Below are positions 6,872 to 14,861 of a stretch of DNA of 64,000 bases, one piece after another (positions within the stretch are counted from its first letter, which is position 1; every line of letters starts with the position of its first letter). The notes beneath the pieces are model-generated. The model was not told where the DNA came from. It was given only the letters and a program-made list of their open reading frames with translations, and did not search any database. The stretch comes from Cloacibacterium normanense. GTDB lineage: Bacteria; Bacteroidota; Bacteroidia; Flavobacteriales; Weeksellaceae. The translations under genes and the position numbers were made by a program. Location of the stretch: the NCBI RefSeq assembly GCF_003860565.1, contig NZ_CP034157.1:2480001-2544000 (forward strand). The letters run 5' to 3'.

Positions 6872-9088
6872 CTATAAGTTATTATTAATGGCTTCTTGAG
6901 TTCTGTCAGTACCAAAACTGATGAATGCACCGATGAAAACAAAAGTATTGGTAGGAGGAACGATGGCTCTAGATTTGAGACCATTGCTCGAAAAATTGTA
7001 TCCAAATTCATTTTTAGTTCCTAGAACGTTATTGATAGAAAGCACCAAGACGGTGAAAGCTCTCGCATCTTTTTTGCCTAAATTCGGTAAGTAATTAAGG
7101 CTGAAATTCACCGCTTGATAATCTTTTACAAAGCCTTGATTTTTGAGAAAAGTATTACCATTTTCGGTCACGAAATTGTAATATGGTCTTCCAGAATTAT
7201 AATTATAAGAAATATTAAATCCTGTTTTCCAATTGGTTACAAATTTTTTAGCCACCACAGAAAGCGTATGTTTTGCCGCAAAATTTGGGAATAAACTTTC
7301 GGTGTAATTCAGGTAATCTCTTTTAGAATCTAGATAAGAATAAGACACCCAATAATCTATATTTTTCAAAGATTTTTTATCTCGCCAAAATAATTCTACA
7401 CCTTTTGCATATCCACTTCCATTATTATTAAGAGTGATAGGTCTGTAAAAATCTGTGGTAGTTTTTATTAAATCTTGATATTTTTTGTAATACGTTTCCA
7501 ATCTCAAACTTCTTCCATCTGCTGCTCTTTGAACTTGAAAAATATAATGGTCAGCTCTTTGATAATGGGGTTGATAATTTTCGGTAAAAAATCTACTTTC
7601 CGGATTTTGGAAGAAAGTTCCGTAAGCTAATGAACTCGTCCATTCTTTAGAAATTCTGTAAGCCATGGCAAATCTTGGCGAAAAATTCCAGCGGTTGATC
7701 GAAGAAGAGTTTTCTGCTCTTGCTCCTATTTTTAAAGATAAATCATTGCTGATTTCCAAATCTGTTTCTGCGAAAAGTGAAGTGATATCATCTCTAAATT
7801 CATAATTTTTTTGAGCGATGGAAACCCAAGTTTCTTCTTTAGTTGTATTCAGTTCTATTCCTGCTCTTATTGCCGAAATTTTAAATAATTTTCTCTCAAT
7901 CAATGCTTTGGCGTTGAAATAATTGCCTTTAGAATCTATATCATTACTGAATTGAGACCTTCCGTTTTGGTCTACATTAGAAAAATGAAGAATATTTTGA
8001 TTATAAGTATATGAACTTCCAAGATTCAAAGTATATCTGCCAAATTTTTCTCGGTAAGAAAGCGAGTGAAACGTATTTTTCCCGTTTTGATTGATTTTAT
8101 CAGAAGAAGTTTCGTCGTCTAAATTGGGAGAAGAAAGTTTCATAGAACTGGTGTCATAACTTCCGTAATATTTGATAAAACCGCCTCTTGACGTTTTAAT
8201 TCTGAAGTTACCATTGCCACCAAAACTGTTAGGTGCTTTTTCGAAATCGGTATTGAATTTCAGAATTTTCTGCATGAGTTCTAGGTTAGAATAGCCTAAA
8301 GAAATTCCGTAAGAATGCGTTTTTTCTTGATTAATTCGCTGAATTCCGCCACTTGCAAAAATGGGAGAAATCCCAAAATCTGCAGCATTTCTCTCTGGTA
8401 AATCGATACTTTCCAAAGCTAAAACTCCAGATAAAGCTTGTCCGTAAACTGCAGAATAACCACCACTCGAAAATACATTTCCTTTGAAAAGCGAAGTATT
8501 CAATCTGTCCATCGCTTTAATTCCGGGTACAGAATTTCCGAAATAATTATTGACCAAATTTCCGTCCATGAAGAATTTGGTTTCCGTTCCGGTTCCTCCT
8601 CTCACGAAAAGACCTTCTGATTCTCCCACTTTTTGAACTCCAGGTAAGGTTTCCAATGCCGATGAAATTTGACCATTGGCTCCAGCTGTTGTGTAGACGT
8701 CAATGGGCGTCAATAGAGTAGTGGCGCGTTTTTTATCGCTGGCTTCTATGCTTCCCGCAGAAATGACTACTGCATCTATTTCGCTCACCGATTCTTTTAG
8801 TTCAGCATTTAGAATAAGGTTTTTGTCTTCAATTTGAATAGATTTTTCAATTTCTATAAATTTAGGATTAGAGAAAATCAAGGTTTGGCTTCCTTTTTCA
8901 GAAGTTTCAAACTTATAATTTCCTGTTTCGTCTGTTGTAGCGCCATCATAAGAATCTTTCAGTGTTACAGAAACACCTTTCAGCGGTTTGTTATTTCTTC
9001 CTAAAACTTTTCCAGAAATGGTAATTTGAGCAATTAAGGTAAAAGTAAAGACAAAGGTAAAGAGTAATGTAAAAATGCGAGTTTTCAT
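6872..9088 (-). CDS. TonB-dependent outer-membrane receptor
   Basis: A 738-residue receptor. A signal peptide (~1-20) is followed by a carboxypeptidase-regulatory-like beta-sandwich (~22-105), a plug domain (~120-230; GLFVRGGTGTETKFFMDG) and a 22-strand-type barrel ending in an aromatic-rich strand. It should bind a ligand at the cell surface and import it with TonB/ExbB/ExbD energy. The ligand cannot be told from sequence, and there is no SusD partner. Its promoter (9108-9115) and operator (9148-9178) place it in the putative LytTR regulon. The AraC-type gene is immediately upstream on the same strand. Confidence 0.92.
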   Translation of the reverse strand: MKTRIFTLLFTFVFTFTLIAQITISGKVLGRNNKPLKGVSVTLKDSYDGATTDETGNYKFETSEKGSQTLIFSNPKFIEIEKSIQIEDKNLILNAELKESVSEIDAVVISAGSIEASDKKRATTLLTPIDVYTTAGANGQISSALETLPGVQKVGESEGLFVRGGTGTETKFFMDGNLVNNYFGNSVPGIKAMDRLNTSLFKGNVFSSGGYSAVYGQALSGVLALESIDLPERNAADFGISPIFASGGIQRINQEKTHSYGISLGYSNLELMQKILKFNTDFEKAPNSFGGNGNFRIKTSRGGFIKYYGSYDTSSMKLSSPNLDDETSSDKINQNGKNTFHSLSYREKFGRYTLNLGSSYTYNQNILHFSNVDQNGRSQFSNDIDSKGNYFNAKALIERKLFKISAIRAGIELNTTKEETWVSIAQKNYEFRDDITSLFAETDLEISNDLSLKIGARAENSSSINRWNFSPRFAMAYRISKEWTSSLAYGTFFQNPESRFFTENYQPHYQRADHYIFQVQRAADGRSLRLETYYKKYQDLIKTTTDFYRPITLNNNGSGYAKGVELFWRDKKSLKNIDYWVSYSYLDSKRDYLNYTESLFPNFAAKHTLSVVAKKFVTNWKTGFNISYNYNSGRPYYNFVTENGNTFLKNQGFVKDYQAVNFSLNYLPNLGKKDARAFTVLVLSINNVLGTKNEFGYNFSSNGLKSRAIVPPTNTFVFIGAFISFGTDRTQEAINNNL

Positions 9089-9107
9089 AATTCTGTTTTT
9101 GATGAAG

Positions 9108-9115
9108 CAAAGGTA
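9108..9115 (-). promoter_or_regulatory. -7 box of the TonB-receptor promoter
   Basis: The minus strand reads TACCTTTG, identical to the box of the TPR-like gene and one base from that of the kinase operon. No clear -33 TTTG is visible. Confidence 0.7.
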
Positions 9116-9147
9116 TCTCTGCTCATTTCCGAAAAGAAATAAGTTTT

Positions 9148-9178
9148 ACTGAACCGTAAAAAATAGAAACTGAATCGT
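9148..9178 (-). promoter_or_regulatory. Direct-repeat operator, probable LytTR site 3
   Basis: ACTGAACCGT (9148-9157) and ACTGAATCGT (9169-9178) are 21 bp apart, with the near repeat 33 bp from the end of the TACCTTTG box. The site lies between the AraC-type gene's stop codon and the receptor start. Confidence 0.78.
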
Positions 9179-9184
9179 AGAAAA

Positions 9185-10090
9185 TTACAAAATAGGAATA
9201 CAAAAATCTACCAAACACTTTTTCTCAGGGTGTTCTTGGTAATCATTATGGTAAATTTCATAAGGACATTCTTTTCTGAACTGATGTCCGTTTTCGTTCA
9301 TCCAAAGGAAAAGAGCGTTCCAAGCAGTTTCGAATTCGGGAAGCGTAATTTCTTGTCGAGAAACGATATATTTCCCTTTTGGCAAAATTTCTAGGAAAAC
9401 TTCGCCTTCATTTTTGATGGCTTCTTCTAGCAACATTCCTGCGTGAATTCTCACTTTATTGGGAGCAGTAACTTTGAAACTATCGTGATAAACGGTAATC
9501 ATTTTCACATTTTCTCTGGGGAAAATATTTTTAGAAATAGCCCAAGAAATAAGGGTGTTATAAGCGTTTCCTATATTTTGTACACCTATGCTTAATACTG
9601 ATGCAATCTGCATTTCTGGCATTTCTTTTATTTGGATATTGGCTTTATTTTCCATAAAAAATTTCATTTGTTCTAGTTGGTAAAGATATTGCTCGAAAAC
9701 GACATCTTTTTGTCCGATATTGCTGATAATGGTTTGAATTTTCTTAAAATTTTCTGGCGAATTTTTTCTAAAAGCAGCTGGAGAAATCCCAAAGTGCTTT
9801 TTGAAGGTTTTGCCAAAAGTAGAAGGACTATTGAATCCTATTTCCAAGAAAATATCTTCTAAAGATTTTTCTTTTTTTAAGGAAAGCATCATGGCAGCTT
9901 TTTCCATGCGTTTTCTGGTGATGTAACTTAGCAAAGTTTCACTGGTAACCGCGCGAAAAATTCTATGAAAATGAAAAGGCGAAAAGGAGCCAATTTCTGC
10001 GAGTTTTTCCAAAGGAAGTTCATCGACCAGATGTTGGTCAATGTAATCTAAAACCTTTCTAATTCTTGCTAAATGTTCTTGTGAAGTCAA
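9185..10090 (-). CDS. AraC-family regulator with a GyrI-like effector domain
   Basis: About 301 residues from the chosen TTG start. Residues ~1-100 carry two helix-turn-helix motifs of AraC type (FSPFHFHRIFRAVTSE and GFNSPSTFGKTFKKHFGISPAAFR). The C-terminal ~150 residues look like a GyrI-like small-molecule binding domain. The open frame extends to another TTG at 10162, but that codon lies in the U-tract of the upstream terminator, and a consensus promoter sits at 10105-10133. I therefore place the start at 10090 (LTSQEHLARIRKVL). The effector and targets are unknown. It may regulate the neighbouring receptor or GLPGLI gene, but no shared site was seen. Confidence 0.85.
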   Translation of the reverse strand: MTSQEHLARIRKVLDYIDQHLVDELPLEKLAEIGSFSPFHFHRIFRAVTSETLLSYITRKRMEKAAMMLSLKKEKSLEDIFLEIGFNSPSTFGKTFKKHFGISPAAFRKNSPENFKKIQTIISNIGQKDVVFEQYLYQLEQMKFFMENKANIQIKEMPEMQIASVLSIGVQNIGNAYNTLISWAISKNIFPRENVKMITVYHDSFKVTAPNKVRIHAGMLLEEAIKNEGEVFLEILPKGKYIVSRQEITLPEFETAWNALFLWMNENGHQFRKECPYEIYHNDYQEHPEKKCLVDFCIPIL

Positions 10091-10104
10091 ACGATTATTT
10101 TTTA

Positions 10105-10133
10105 CAAATATAAAACTAAAAACCACAGCGCAA
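10105..10133 (-). promoter_or_regulatory. Promoter of the AraC-type gene
   Basis: On the minus strand, TTG (10131-10133) is followed after 18 nt by TATATTTG (10105-10112), a perfect TAnnTTTG box. The leader to the TTG start at 10090 would be under 10 nt. Confidence 0.65.
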
Positions 10134-10158
10134 TGGTCTATTCTTGCTCTTATAAAAT

Positions 10159-10190
10159 GCAAAAAACTCGAAGACGAATCCTCGAGTTTT
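10159..10190 (-). terminator. Terminator after the GLPGLI gene
   Basis: The arms AAAACTCGA (10163-10171) and TCGAGTTTT (10182-10190) pair, and the minus strand continues into a T-run. Confidence 0.8.
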
Positions 10191-10220
10191 CTGTTACAAA
10201 AGTTTAATATGAAGGGAATT

Positions 10221-11108
10221 TTATTTTTTCGCTTTTTCTGGAGTGTAGATTTCTACGGTATTATTACTTGCGTTATAGAAATCTTTAATTGATTTTTCTT
10301 GATCACTCATCATTTCGCCCATCGTTTTATCATTTCCTGGCATTTTCATCGCTTTCATTTCTGGAGTGATTTGTGCTCTTATCGATGCAAAAGGATCTTT
10401 TTTATATTCCTCAAAAGAAGATTCAAATTTATCTCTGTTGATAATCGTTACATCATTTCTCGCACCAAATTGTGCCGATAGTTTTTCGCTGTAAGAAAGT
10501 TCTTCAAATTCTTTTAGCGGTTTATTTGCGGTTAAAACCCAAGAGAAATTTTTCTCAGCATCTTCTATTTTTACGATTAATCCTGGTAAACCAGAGAATT
10601 TATACGGACCATCAGGGAAAGGAATAGATTCTGTAAACCAAGCCGTCCATTTTCTTCCACCAAATTCTGTGGTAGCTTTTTGAGCTTCGTATTCTCCTAT
10701 TTTTTGTTTATCGTTTGATATTTTCCAGTTGAATTTTGGTTCTTCATTATATCCAAAAACAGAATTCAGCATTCTTTCGCTAAAGTTTACCTTCATGGTA
10801 GGATATTCTTTCGTGATTTTATAAGCAAATTTTGGCATTTGGAAAGACTTTGATAAATCTTTGAAAACACCTGCTTTTTGCATTTTTTCAACTTCAATTT
10901 TTAGAACAGAATCCTGTGAAACCGTCAAGTAATCTCTATAAAGTGATTTTTTATCGGTTACGTCTAGAATCATAACCGCTTTTTGTAAAGAGTCTATTCC
11001 TTTTTTGGGTTTAAAGGTCAATTCATAAAAAAATCTGTTTGCAGATTGTGCATTTGCAAGAACTACTAAAAACAATAAAGCAAAGCTTAAAGATTTATAC
11101 CATTTCAT
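10221..11108 (-). CDS. GLPGLI family secreted protein
   Basis: A 295-residue protein with a signal peptide (MKWYKSLSFALLFLVVLANA). It contains the family-defining FSGLPGLIVKIED motif near residue 172 and the preceding WTAWFTESIPFPDGPYKF block. This family (TIGR01200) is common in Bacteroidota, often near TonB receptors, and has no established biochemical function. The protein is probably periplasmic or outer-membrane associated. The C-terminal ~80 residues are charged and Met-rich (KAMKMPGNDKTMGEMM). The gene is monocistronic, with a terminator at 10159-10190. Confidence 0.92.
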   Translation of the reverse strand: MKWYKSLSFALLFLVVLANAQSANRFFYELTFKPKKGIDSLQKAVMILDVTDKKSLYRDYLTVSQDSVLKIEVEKMQKAGVFKDLSKSFQMPKFAYKITKEYPTMKVNFSERMLNSVFGYNEEPKFNWKISNDKQKIGEYEAQKATTEFGGRKWTAWFTESIPFPDGPYKFSGLPGLIVKIEDAEKNFSWVLTANKPLKEFEELSYSEKLSAQFGARNDVTIINRDKFESSFEEYKKDPFASIRAQITPEMKAMKMPGNDKTMGEMMSDQEKSIKDFYNASNNTVEIYTPEKAKK

Positions 11109-11235
11109 TTTTTAAATTTTATTAATTAGTAAGGGATTTTATAATTTGTTACAAAAATTTATGAAAAATTTAATAGCAACTCTTAGAAACGATTCTCTAA
11201 GTTGATGTAACTTCGTTCTACCAAACTCAAAAATT

Positions 11236-11733
11236 ATGGACACCTTATCACAACTTAGACAAGAACTCGAACAAGAGTATCAAACCACTAAAAAGTTTTT
11301 CGAAAGATTTCCAGAAGGGAAAAATGATTATGCACCACATGAAAAAAGCATGAAAATGATGCCACTTTCTACGCACATTGCCGAAGTTTTCGGTTGGCCA
11401 GATTTCATTGTCAAAACTTCTGTTTTAGATTTTGCAGCAGGAGATTATCAACCTACTTTTTTAGAAACTAGAGAGCAGCTTTTACAAAAATTAGAAGAAG
11501 ATTATCAAAAAAGCAAAGCTACACTTCATGAAATTTCAGAAGACAAACTGAATGAAAGATGGCAAATGAAAATGGGCGAACAAGTTCTCGCAGATTGGGA
11601 TAAATACGGAGCAATTCGTCATTCATTAAATCAAGCTACGCATCATAGAGCTCAATTAGGCGTTTATTATCGATTATTAGATATTCCCGTTCCTGGAAGT
11701 TATGGACCTTCTGCTGACGAGCAAGAAATGTAA
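11236..11733 (+). CDS. DinB-like four-helix protein
   Basis: A 165-residue cytoplasmic protein resembling the DinB/YfiT fold. Candidate metal ligands are the His in STHIAEVFGW (~residue 47) and the HH in NQATHHRAQLGVYYRLL (~137-138). The C-terminus PGSYGPSADE is typical of this Bacteroidota subgroup. DinB-like proteins are putative metal-dependent enzymes, some of them thiol transferases, but no activity can be assigned here. The gene stands alone, with a strong terminator at 11737-11763. Confidence 0.85.
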   Translation: MDTLSQLRQELEQEYQTTKKFFERFPEGKNDYAPHEKSMKMMPLSTHIAEVFGWPDFIVKTSVLDFAAGDYQPTFLETREQLLQKLEEDYQKSKATLHEISEDKLNERWQMKMGEQVLADWDKYGAIRHSLNQATHHRAQLGVYYRLLDIPVPGSYGPSADEQEM

Positions 11734-11736
11734 ATA

Positions 11737-11763
11737 AAACTCCGAAATTTTTCGGAGTTTTTT
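11737..11763 (+). terminator. Terminator after the DinB-like gene
   Basis: The arms AAACTCCGAA (11737-11746) and TTCGGAGTTT (11751-11760) form a perfect 10-bp stem with a 4-nt loop, followed by T residues. Confidence 0.85.
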
Positions 11764-11803
11764 ATTTTTTATGATTTTAAAATCCACATTTACAGATAAT
11801 TTA

Positions 11804-11811
11804 TATTTTTG
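11804..11811 (+). promoter_or_regulatory. -7 box of the DUF885 gene promoter
   Basis: TATTTTTG matches TAnnTTTG and lies 17 nt before the ATG at 11829. No good -33 element was found. Confidence 0.5.
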
Positions 11812-11828
11812 TTTAAAATTTAAGACAA

Positions 11829-13619
11829 ATGAGATTCTTTAGAGCGCCTATTTTAGGAATATTTGCAATGATGCTTTTCGTTATCAGTTGTAAAAAATCA
11901 GACATTGCTTTGCCAAAATCCGAAGCCAATATAGACAGCATTGCTTCTAAATATTATGAAGGTTACCTGAAAATGTTTCCTCTGGAAGCCACTATGCAAG
12001 GCGATAATAGATATAATGACCAATTGCCAAATGCTATCAGTCAGGATTTTATTTCTAAAGAAATCGGTTTCTATACCGAAACTCAAAAAAAGTTGCAAAC
12101 TCTTGATTATGAATCTCTTTCGGATAAAGACAAAACCGTTTATGATGTTTTAGATTTTACCTTAAAAGATAAAATTGAAAAGTATGCGTATCATCCAGAA
12201 CTGATGCCTTTTAACCAATTTGAAGGTTTGCCATTAGATTTTCCCTTGTTAGGAAGTGGAGATGGAAATCAACCGTTTAAAACGACTAAAGATTATGATA
12301 ATTTCTTGAAAAGAATAGATGCTTTTGCCGTTTGGATGAACACCGCCGAAAAGAATTTCAGAGATGGAATGAAACAAAATGTGATGCTTCCCAAAAAACT
12401 GGTGGTGAAAATGATTCCTCAAATGAGAGGTGAAGAAATTATTTCTGAAAATTTTGATAAAAATATTTTCTACGGACCTATCAAAAAAATCCCAGCCAGT
12501 TTTTCTGCTGCAGATAAACAAAAGTACACCGTACTTTATCAAAACGCCATCAAAACAAAAATTATTCCCGCTTACACAAGAATGGGTGATTTTCTAGAAA
12601 AAGAATATTTGCCAAAAGCGAGAAATACAGATGGAATTAACGCCATTCCTAATGGAAGCAATATTTATACTTATCTCGCAAAATCTTGGACTACCACTAA
12701 TCTTACTCCCGATGAAATCAATAAAATTGGGTTAAAAGAAGTAGCGATGCTAAGAGCAGAAATGGAGAAAGTAAAAACTCAATTAGGTTTTAAAGGAACA
12801 CTAGAACAATTTTTAGCAAGCCTAAAAACAGACAAAAAAGCAATGCCTTATAAAACGCCAGAAGAAGTAATTGCCGCATTTAATGGAATTTTAAAGAAAA
12901 TAGAGCCAAAGCTTCCAACGATGTTTAGTCAATCTCCTAAAACACCGTTTGAAATCAGAAGAACCGAAAAGTTTAGAGAAGCAAGTGCAAGTGCAGAATA
13001 CAAACCGGGTTCTGCAGATGGAAGCAGACCGGGAATTTTTTATACGCCAATTCCAGATGCTACTCAATATAATGTAACCAATGGTTTCGAATCTCTATTC
13101 TTGCACGAAGCTATTCCGGGACATCATTATCAAGTTTCGCTTCAACAGGAAAATATGGAAATTCCTAAATTCATGAGATTTGGTTGGTTCGGAGCTTATG
13201 GAGAAGGTTGGGCGCACTATACAGAAACTTTAGGCCCAGAGTTTGGTTTGTACACCGATCCTTATCAAAAAATGGGTTATTTGAGCGATCAAATGTTGCG
13301 TGCAGTTCGATTGGTGGTAGATACAGGAATTCATACGGGTAAAATGACCAGAGAAGAAGCGATAAAATATTATCTGAACAATATTTCTGATTCTGAAGAA
13401 GGCGCAACTGCCGCAATTGAGCGTTATATGGCGATTCCGGGACAAGCGTTAGGCTACAAAATCGGTTCGCTTAAATTTTTAGAATTAAGAGCCAAATATC
13501 AAAAAGAACTAGGTAAGAAATTTAGTTTGGCTAAATTCCACGATGAAATTCTGAACCAAGGATGTCTTCCATTATCTGTTTTAGAAAGAAAGATGGAACT
13601 TTGGGCAAAAAAAAAGTAA
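11829..13619 (+). CDS. DUF885 family lipoprotein, putative metallopeptidase
   Basis: A 596-residue protein with a lipoprotein signal ending in LFVISC (Cys ~21), so it is probably anchored in the envelope. It belongs to DUF885. The block FLHEAIPGHHYQ near residue 425 gives candidate metal ligands, and GWFGAYGEGWAHYTETLG (~453-470) supplies a conserved Glu-rich motif. A YMAIPGQALGYKIG motif lies near residue 540. Related proteins are treated as M3/M32-like peptidases, but the activity here is inferred. The gene is monocistronic and converges with nth across the terminator at 13626-13652. Confidence 0.85.
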   Translation: MRFFRAPILGIFAMMLFVISCKKSDIALPKSEANIDSIASKYYEGYLKMFPLEATMQGDNRYNDQLPNAISQDFISKEIGFYTETQKKLQTLDYESLSDKDKTVYDVLDFTLKDKIEKYAYHPELMPFNQFEGLPLDFPLLGSGDGNQPFKTTKDYDNFLKRIDAFAVWMNTAEKNFRDGMKQNVMLPKKLVVKMIPQMRGEEIISENFDKNIFYGPIKKIPASFSAADKQKYTVLYQNAIKTKIIPAYTRMGDFLEKEYLPKARNTDGINAIPNGSNIYTYLAKSWTTTNLTPDEINKIGLKEVAMLRAEMEKVKTQLGFKGTLEQFLASLKTDKKAMPYKTPEEVIAAFNGILKKIEPKLPTMFSQSPKTPFEIRRTEKFREASASAEYKPGSADGSRPGIFYTPIPDATQYNVTNGFESLFLHEAIPGHHYQVSLQQENMEIPKFMRFGWFGAYGEGWAHYTETLGPEFGLYTDPYQKMGYLSDQMLRAVRLVVDTGIHTGKMTREEAIKYYLNNISDSEEGATAAIERYMAIPGQALGYKIGSLKFLELRAKYQKELGKKFSLAKFHDEILNQGCLPLSVLERKMELWAKKK

Positions 13620-13625
13620 AAATAT

Positions 13626-13652
13626 AAACCGCAGAATTTTGCGGTTTTTTTT
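13626..13652. terminator. Bidirectional terminator between the DUF885 gene and nth
   Basis: The arms AAACCGCA (13626-13633) and TGCGGTTT (13640-13647) form a stem with a T-run on the plus side and A residues on the other, serving both convergent genes. Confidence 0.75.
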
Positions 13653-14272
13653 TATTTCTCAAAAAGCATCTTTGTGAGGTAATCATTTTCCTGATTTCCT
13701 CTGGCTGGAGAATATTCTCTGCCGTAGAAAATAATTTGAAGGTGAAGTTTATTCCAAGTTTCTTTAGGGAAAAGTTTTTTAGCATCATTTTCGGTTTGAA
13801 CCACGTTTTTCCCTTCGGTTAATTTCCATTGTTTCATTAATCGATGAATGTGCGTATCTACTGGGAAAGCAGGCACGCCAAAAGCCTGACTCATCACTAC
13901 ACTTGCCGTTTTATGTCCTACTCCCGCTAAATTTTCTAAATCTTCAAAATTAGAGGGAACTTCGCCGTTATGTCTTTCCAGAAGTTGATTGGCCATGATT
14001 TTTAGATTTTTGGCTTTGGTGGTAGACAATCCAATTTCTTTAATCAATTCCTTGATTTCAGGCTCTTCTAATGAAGCCATTTTTTCTGGATTGGGAGCTA
14101 CAGAAAACAATTTGGGAGTTACTTCGTTTACTTTTTTATCAGTAGTTTGAGCAGAAAGTGCAACTGCAACCAGCAATTCATAAGCATTTCTATGGTTCAG
14201 TGGAATAGGCGTTTCGGGATAGATTTTTTCTAACTCAGTCATTACTATTTTTGCACGCTCTTTTTTAGTCAT
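13652..14272 (-). CDS. nth: Endonuclease III-like DNA glycosylase without Fe-S cysteines
   Basis: A 206-residue member of the HhH-GPD superfamily, acting in base excision repair of oxidised pyrimidines. The helix-hairpin-helix LAGVGHKTA carries catalytic Lys121, and VDTHIHRL carries Asp139, so both active residues are present. The usual C-terminal [4Fe-4S] loop (C-x6-C-x2-C-x5-C) is missing; the protein contains no cysteine at all and ends soon after IIFYGREYSPARG. Length and catalytic core otherwise match Nth. It diverges from bcp with only 30 bp between the start codons. Confidence 0.9.
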   Translation of the reverse strand: MTKKERAKIVMTELEKIYPETPIPLNHRNAYELLVAVALSAQTTDKKVNEVTPKLFSVAPNPEKMASLEEPEIKELIKEIGLSTTKAKNLKIMANQLLERHNGEVPSNFEDLENLAGVGHKTASVVMSQAFGVPAFPVDTHIHRLMKQWKLTEGKNVVQTENDAKKLFPKETWNKLHLQIIFYGREYSPARGNQENDYLTKMLFEK

Positions 14273-14278
14273 TTTCTG

Positions 14279-14286
14279 TAAATTTG
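14279..14286 (+). promoter_or_regulatory. -7 box of the bcp promoter
   Basis: TAAATTTG matches TAnnTTTG, 16 nt upstream of the bcp ATG, which predicts a leader of about 10 nt. Confidence 0.55.
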
Positions 14287-14302
14287 AGCAAAAATAAGCA
14301 TT

Positions 14303-14749
14303 ATGTTAAAAATAGGTGATACACTTCCTACGTTTCAATTGGATAATCAAGATGGAAATCTGGTTAAATCTTCAGATTTCAAAGGGAAAAAATTGGTGGT
14401 TTTCTTTTACCCGAAAGCCAATACGCCAGGTTGTACAGCAGAAGCTTGTAACCTTAATGAAAATATAGAATACTTAACGAAACAAGGCTTTACGATTTTG
14501 GGAATATCTGCAGATCCTGTGAAAAATCAAAAGAAATTTCATGATAAATTCGGGTTTAAATATGATTTATTAGCTGATGAAAACCATGAAGTTTGTGAAA
14601 AATTCGGGGTGTGGCAACTCAAAAAATTCATGGGCAAAGAATTCATGGGAATCGTGAGAACTACCTTTTTATTTGATGAAAATTCTGTTTGCACAGAAGT
14701 CATCGAAAAAGTAGAAACCAAAAATCACGCAGCTCAGATTTTGAAGTAA
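14303..14749 (+). CDS. bcp: Peroxiredoxin Bcp/PrxQ (thiol peroxidase)
   Basis: A 148-residue cytoplasmic peroxiredoxin of the AhpC/TSA fold that reduces H2O2 and organic hydroperoxides using thioredoxin. The active-site motif ANTPGCTAEAC contains peroxidatic Cys44 and resolving Cys49, the helix-2 spacing of the Bcp/PrxQ class. The FFYPKA motif and a C-terminal FLFDEN block also fit. Length is typical. It is transcribed away from nth, so two oxidative-damage functions share one intergenic region. Confidence 0.95.
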   Translation: MLKIGDTLPTFQLDNQDGNLVKSSDFKGKKLVVFFYPKANTPGCTAEACNLNENIEYLTKQGFTILGISADPVKNQKKFHDKFGFKYDLLADENHEVCEKFGVWQLKKFMGKEFMGIVRTTFLFDENSVCTEVIEKVETKNHAAQILK

Positions 14750-14761
14750 TCTTTTTTACAT

Positions 14762-14850
14762 TGTCATTCTGAACGAAACGCAGTGAAGTGAAGAATCTGT
14801 TCTATATTAAAGAGATTCTTCATTCCGTTTCACTTCATTTCAGAATGACA
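14762..14850. repeat. Long inverted repeat, TGTCATTCTG family
   Basis: The left arm (14762-14798) and right arm (~14814-14850) pair over roughly 35 bp with a few mismatches around a short A/T-rich loop. Outer ends are TGTCATTCTG and CAGAATGACA. A single-arm relative is at 2879-2906. It may terminate bcp and the convergent acetyltransferase gene. Confidence 0.8.
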
Positions 14851-14861
14851 GATAATTTTAT

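Noticed and set aside
13531-13788. 85-codon frame at the 3' end of nth, considered as a frameshifted Nth tail with Fe-S cysteines
   Set aside because: The alternative frame does not encode a C-x6-C-x2-C-x5-C pattern, so the loss of the cluster is not explained by a frameshift.
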